Source: Rhizobiales bacterium YIM 77505 (lineage in GTDB: Bacteria; Pseudomonadota; Alphaproteobacteria; Rhizobiales; Beijerinckiaceae). From it: DNA of 64,000 nucleotides. The notes below the pieces were generated by a model that was given only the letters and a program-made list of their open reading frames with translations, did not search any database and was not told the DNA's origin. This document shows, piece after piece, positions 60,479-64,000 of this stretch. Position 1 is the stretch's first letter. Each line of letters opens with the position of its first letter. Made by a program: the position numbers and the translations under genes. The DNA is taken from positions 3,953,501 through 4,017,500 of the forward strand of contig JQNH01000001.1 in assembly GCA_000745135.1 (NCBI GenBank), read 5' to 3'.

Positions 60479-61732
60479 TCAGGCCGCCATGAGTTCGTGC
60501 CCGTCGTGGCCGACGATGGCGACGTCGAGGATGTGGCCTGCCGGCACGGGGGCGGGAAAGCGCACGAGCGTGAAGCCTTCGGTGCGGCCGAGGCGGTTCG
60601 TTTCCGTGAGCACGCGCCGGCGCGCGCCGACTTCGGCCTCAAGGTGCTTCGCCAGCGCCGCCTCGCCCTTTGCGCGCAGACGCCTCGCCCGCTCCTTCAC
60701 CGTTTGACGGGGCAACTGCGGCATGCGGGCTGCCGGAGTGCCAGGCCGGGGCGAGAAGGGGAAGACGTGGAGATGGGTGAGGCCGCACTCCTCGACGAGG
60801 TCGAGGGAACGCTGGAACATCTCTTCGCTCTCTGTCGGGAAGCCGGCAATGAGATCGGCCCCGAAGACCACGTCGGGACGAAGCCGGCGGACGGTCTCGC
60901 AGAAGCGGATGGCGTCGGCGCGCAGGTGGCGGCGCTTCATGCGCTTGAGAATGAGGTCGTCGCCCGCCTGCAGCGACAGGTGAAGGTGCGGCATCAGCCG
61001 CTCGTTCGTGGCAAGCGCGTCAAGCAGCGTATCGTCCGCTTCGATCGAATCGATGGAGGAGATGCGCAGCCGCGGCAACTCCGGCACATGGCGCAGGATG
61101 CTCTTGACGAGGGCGCCGAGCTTCGGCGTGCCCGGCAGATCCTTGCCATAAGACGTGATGTCGACGCCGGTGAGCACGACCTCCCGCGCGCCATGCTCCA
61201 CGAGCGTGCGCACCTGCTCGACCACGGCGCCCATCGGCACCGAGCGCGAGTTCCCGCGGCCATAAGGAATGATGCAGAAGGTGCAGCGGTGGTCGCAGCC
61301 ATTCTGCACCTGGACGAAGGCGCGGGTGCGTCCCTTCATGCCGTCGATGAGGTGGAGCGCCGTCTCCCGCACCGCCATGATATCGTTGACGAGGATTCTC
61401 TCCGACGCCCTGGCCCCAACATCGGCAAGGCGGACCCAGGTTTCGGGCTTGACCTTGTCGCTGTTGCCGAGGACCTGCGCCACTTCGGGCATGTCGGCGA
61501 AGGTGCGCGGCTCAACCTGGGCCGCGCAGCCCGTCACGACGATGCGCGCTCCCGGGCGTTCGCGGGCAAGCTTCCGGATCGCCTGACGCGCTTGGCGCGT
61601 GGCCTCCGCCGTGACGGCGCAGGTGTTGACGATCACGAGGTTGTCGTGGCCCGCCGCCTCCGCCTGGCGCTGCATGGCTTCCGCCTCGTAAGCGTTGAGG
61701 CGGCAGCCGAAGGTGACGACGTCCACGCTCAT
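60479..61732 (-). CDS. mtaB: tRNA t6A methylthiotransferase MtaB
   Basis: The 417-residue radical-SAM protein has an N-terminal MTTase domain with VDVVTFGCRLNAYEAEAM, IVNTCAVTAEATRQARQAIR and VVTGCAAQVEP, whose Cys bind an auxiliary cluster. The radical-SAM motif is NGCDHRCTFCIIPYGRG. The C-terminal TRAM part is short (LTETNRLGRTEGF). MtaB converts t6A37 to ms2t6A in tRNA. It follows dapF after a 136-bp spacer with REP-like arms. Confidence 0.95.
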   Translation of the reverse strand: MSVDVVTFGCRLNAYEAEAMQRQAEAAGHDNLVIVNTCAVTAEATRQARQAIRKLARERPGARIVVTGCAAQVEPRTFADMPEVAQVLGNSDKVKPETWVRLADVGARASERILVNDIMAVRETALHLIDGMKGRTRAFVQVQNGCDHRCTFCIIPYGRGNSRSVPMGAVVEQVRTLVEHGAREVVLTGVDITSYGKDLPGTPKLGALVKSILRHVPELPRLRISSIDSIEADDTLLDALATNERLMPHLHLSLQAGDDLILKRMKRRHLRADAIRFCETVRRLRPDVVFGADLIAGFPTESEEMFQRSLDLVEECGLTHLHVFPFSPRPGTPAARMPQLPRQTVKERARRLRAKGEAALAKHLEAEVGARRRVLTETNRLGRTEGFTLVRFPAPVPAGHILDVAIVGHDGHELMAA

Positions 61733-61746
61733 GGCCGTGCCCGCCT

Positions 61747-61848
61747 GTCATCCCGGACGGCCGAAGGCCGATCCGGGACCGTGCGCCGACGAAGGCGCCC
61801 CGGGGAATGAGCGATCCCGGCTCTCCGCTGCGCTCCGGCCGGGATGAC
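61747..61848. repeat. REP-like inverted arms between dapF and mtaB
   Basis: GTCATCCCGG (61747-61756) and CCGGGATGAC (61839-61848) are perfect inverted arms 82 bp apart, with smaller GC hairpins between. A related CCGGGATGAC block lies near 2478. This is a typical REP/BIME-like layout in an operon spacer. Confidence 0.75.
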
Positions 61849-61868
61849 GTGCGCCTGCATGGCTCCCA

Positions 61869-62753
61869 TCACGCCGCTCCCGCAAAGAGCTCGGGCCGCA
61901 GGATGCCCTCCCATTCGAGGGCGACCGGTCCGGTCATGAGCACGTGGTCGTCGCTCTCGCGCCACTCGATGAGGAGGTCGCCGCCCGGCAGGGTCACGCG
62001 CGCCTTGCGGCCGGTGAGCTTTTTGCGCGCGGCGGCGACGAGGGCCGCGCAGGCGGCGGAGCCGCAGGCCTTCGTGAGGCCGGCGCCGCGCTCCCACACC
62101 CGCAGCACGATATGGTCCGACGCCGTCACCTGGGCGAGCGAGATATTGGCCCGTTCGGGAAAGAGCGGGTGGTGTTCGAGCATCGGCCCGAAGCGGGCAA
62201 GATCATAGGACTCGACGTCATCCACCCAGAAGATGGCGTGGGGATTGCCCATGTTGACCACCGAAGGCGAGTGCAGGACGGGAGCGTCGATCGGCCCGAT
62301 CTGCAGCTCGATGGCGCGGGTATCCTGGAAAGGGTCTCGCAAGGGAATGTCGTCCCAGTTGAGCCGCGGTCGACCCATGTCGACGGTGAACTCCCGCTCA
62401 CCGATCCGCCGGCACGGCAGGAGCCCGGCCCGCGTCTCGAGGAGGAGATCCGGACCGCTCGCGCGGCCCATCGCATGATCCTCCATCAACGCCCAGGCGA
62501 CGCAGCGCGTGCCATTGCCGCACGCGCCTGATTCCGATCCGTCCGTGTTGTAGATGCGAAGATAGGCGTCCGTCCCGGGCGTTTCCGGGTCGTGGATCAC
62601 CATGAGCTGGTCGAAGCGCGACGGGGGATCGGCGGCCATGGCGCGCGCTTCCCTTGGCTGCACGCGGACCGTCGTGCCGCGAAGATCGAGCACGACGATC
62701 TCGTTGCCAAGACCGTTCATCTTCAGAAAGCGACGGTGGGCGAGGGGGCTCAT
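61869..62753 (-). CDS. dapF: Diaminopimelate epimerase DapF
   Basis: The 294-residue protein has the two catalytic cysteines in [14 protein letters not shown] (near 85) and [14 protein letters not shown] (near 235), the [13 protein letters not shown] start and [16 protein letters not shown]. It converts LL- to meso-diaminopimelate for peptidoglycan and lysine synthesis. It is the first gene of a minus-strand series with mtaB. ATG at 62753 is the nearest start before the conserved region. Confidence 0.95.
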   Translation of the reverse strand: MSPLAHRRFLKMNGLGNEIVVLDLRGTTVRVQPREARAMAADPPSRFDQLMVIHDPETPGTDAYLRIYNTDGSESGACGNGTRCVAWALMEDHAMGRASGPDLLLETRAGLLPCRRIGEREFTVDMGRPRLNWDDIPLRDPFQDTRAIELQIGPIDAPVLHSPSVVNMGNPHAIFWVDDVESYDLARFGPMLEHHPLFPERANISLAQVTASDHIVLRVWERGAGLTKACGSAACAALVAAARKKLTGRKARVTLPGGDLLIEWRESDDHVLMTGPVALEWEGILRPELFAGAA

Positions 62754-62921
62754 GGACGGATCACAGGGTTTGCGGCCTATATGGGCCAAAACCGAGCCGT
62801 CTGCGAGTCTCGGCCAATCGGCCCGCCTCGCGGCCGACACGAAAGAGCCGTATCTTCGAACGAACAGCCGAATGCCTGATTCGGCGGTCGTGCAAGCCGG
62901 ATGATGACAGGAACACGAAAG

Positions 62922-63596
62922 ATGGCTGCGGGACGATTGCTGCGATCGAGCCTCCCCCTCGCAGTGCTTGCGCTCACCGCGGCCCTCCTCGGGGAGGCGC
63001 TGTCGCAAGGTGCTCCCGCGGCTCCTCCGGCAGCGCCGGAAACGCCTTCAGGCCCGCCGCCGCAGGCGGCTCCGGCGGCGCCGGCTTCACCAGCACGACC
63101 GACGCTGGTGCCGGAGCCCGGCGATCCGGGCGATGTGGGCGAGGTCACGCTTCCCGAGAAACCGGCCGTGATGGTGTCGGGAACGAGCACGGCGGATGCG
63201 GGCTTTGCCGCCATCCGGAGTGCGATCAAGCGCCTGGAAGAGGCATTGGTCAGGGCTGGCCTAGCGCCGGCCGGGCGGCCGCTGGTGATCTATCAGCAGT
63301 TCAACGACGACAACAGCTTCACCTACGATGCGTTGATCCCGGTGGAACGGCTTCCCGAGCCGCGGCCGGCGCTCGGCCCCGACATCCGCTTCGGCAGGAC
63401 TCCCTCCGGACGGGCGCTCCGCTTCGTGCACAAGGGACCTTACGACGAGGTGGACTCCACCTACGACATGATCGAGGTCTATCTTGACGCGAAGAACATC
63501 CTCGTGAAGGACCCGATCATCGAGGAGTTCGTGACCGACCCCAAGGACGGGGCGGATCCGGAGCTCGAGCTCAACATCTTCGTGCAGCCACGATAG
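62922..63596 (+). CDS. Exported GyrI-like (SOUL/effector-binding) domain protein
   Basis: The 224-residue protein has a signal peptide ([20 protein letters not shown]), a Pro/Ala-rich linker (about 30-70), and a GyrI-like domain (75-220) with [39 protein letters not shown] and [19 protein letters not shown], ending in a VTDP segment. Such domains bind small molecules; here it would act in the periplasm rather than as a regulator. ATG at 62922 has AGGA nine bases upstream; ATGs at 62901 and 62904 are alternatives. Confidence 0.8.
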   Translation: MAAGRLLRSSLPLAVLALTAALLGEALSQGAPAAPPAAPETPSGPPPQAAPAAPASPARPTLVPEPGDPGDVGEVTLPEKPAVMVSGTSTADAGFAAIRSAIKRLEEALVRAGLAPAGRPLVIYQQFNDDNSFTYDALIPVERLPEPRPALGPDIRFGRTPSGRALRFVHKGPYDEVDSTYDMIEVYLDAKNILVKDPIIEEFVTDPKDGADPELELNIFVQPR

Positions 63597-63600
63597 CGGC

Positions 63601-63882
63601 TTACATGTAAAGCGCCATCACGACGGCGATCAGGGCAAAGGCGGCCACCACCGGCAGGCCGAGACGCAGAGCATAGGCGCTCAAGGGCTTGTCGCGGCCC
63701 TGGCCGAAGAGGGCGTTCTCCACGGCCTCCTGCCCCGTGGCGGGGAGGGCCCCGGTCGGCGCACCCGTGCCAGCGCGTCGGCGGCTGGACTGCAGATTGC
63801 CCCAGGCGAGAATTGCGCCGAGCAGAATCGTGCCGCCGACCACCGTGATCACGGCCCACATCAATCCGCTAAAGTCCATCAT
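63601..63882 (-). CDS. Two-helix membrane protein, hypothetical
   Basis: The 93-residue protein has a first helix (LMWAVITVVGGTILLGAILA), a basic loop LQSSRRRAG, and a C-terminal helix (LGLPVVAAFALIAVVMALYM). The middle part ENALFGQGRDKPLSAY is polar. Its stop lies four bases after the convergent GyrI-like gene. Similar small proteins occur near dapF-type regions in Hyphomicrobiales; no function is known. Confidence 0.78.
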   Translation of the reverse strand: MMDFSGLMWAVITVVGGTILLGAILAWGNLQSSRRRAGTGAPTGALPATGQEAVENALFGQGRDKPLSAYALRLGLPVVAAFALIAVVMALYM

Positions 63883-64000
63883 GGCCGATCTCTCGTTCTT
63901 GTGAGCGGCGCCGTCGAGGCTCCGCTGCTCGGGAGGTTAACCATTGCCCGTTGAGGCGGTTCCTCGGCGAGGAGCCGGCATCCGAGGGCGATTTCTTGAC
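63883..64000. other. Right edge, no gene seen
   Basis: The last 118 bases show no coding frame that can be supported. TTAACCAT at 63937-63944 resembles a CtrA half-site but no second half is present. Confidence 0.4.

Noticed and set aside
63937..63944. TTAACCAT as a CtrA-binding site (also near 1828)
   Set aside because: Only half-sites are seen, with no TTAA-N7-TTAA partner and no cell-cycle gene downstream.

Overview
The window is GC-rich chromosomal DNA that reads as an alphaproteobacterium, most likely of the order Hyphomicrobiales (Rhizobiales). The evidence is a CpdR response regulator, a 41-residue L36, HlyU and DUF1328 proteins, a suhB/mmgR-type small RNA beside an inositol-monophosphatase gene, a ROSE-like thermometer in front of an hsp20 gene, and dispersed REP-type palindromes. 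The genus cannot be fixed from the sequence alone. No prophage, insertion sequence, CRISPR array or replication origin was seen.

Layout. 1-2.3 kb: the 5' two thirds of putA (proline catabolism), divergent from an Lrp-type regulator. 2.4-12.7 kb: an ABC binding protein and ATPase lacking a permease, a RecD-like helicase with an EamA exporter, a DUF6152/four-helix membrane pair, a basic histone-like protein, a PRC-barrel protein, an SDR, a papain-like peptidase, MepA and OsmC. 13-18.2 kb: a shikimate-dehydrogenase homologue with altered substrate residues, paaF-paaH, and an acyl-CoA synthetase. 18.2-25.5 kb: a sugar-nucleotide reductase/epimerase with a polyprenyl-phosphate sugar transferase, an MBL hydrolase, a strongly degenerate ABC-exporter-like protein and a GMC oxidoreductase. 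25.5-28.5 kb: an amino-acid-type ABC transporter divergent from an XRE-cupin regulator, with two matching operator-like sites between them.

28.5-40.4 kb is a respiratory island. actABCDEF (alternative complex III) lies upstream of caa3-type oxidase subunits II (with fused cytochrome c) and I+III, all on the minus strand. One lipoprotein cytochrome c gene sits between them in the opposite orientation. Quinol electrons would pass through ACIII and cytochrome c to oxygen.

40.6-49 kb is mixed: HlyU, L36, a TPR protein, hsp20 with its thermometer, an alpha/beta hydrolase, a HisN-type phosphatase, the small RNA, a formylglutamate amidohydrolase, cpdR, tRNA-Val, an L,D-transpeptidase, a 28-residue membrane peptide and an amidase. 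49.1-55.7 kb is a thiosulfate-oxidation (sox) cluster: soxR, soxS, soxW, a PheC-like gene, soxX, soxA, soxY, soxZ and soxB. soxCD and soxV are absent here. Its electrons could enter the same cytochrome c pool as the oxidase island.

55.8-64 kb: tRNA-Gly, YbaK, a CnoX-like thioredoxin with LON-domain and Trm112-like proteins, a HpcH/citE-type lyase, a zincin, MtaB and DapF in one gene run, and a secreted GyrI-like protein.
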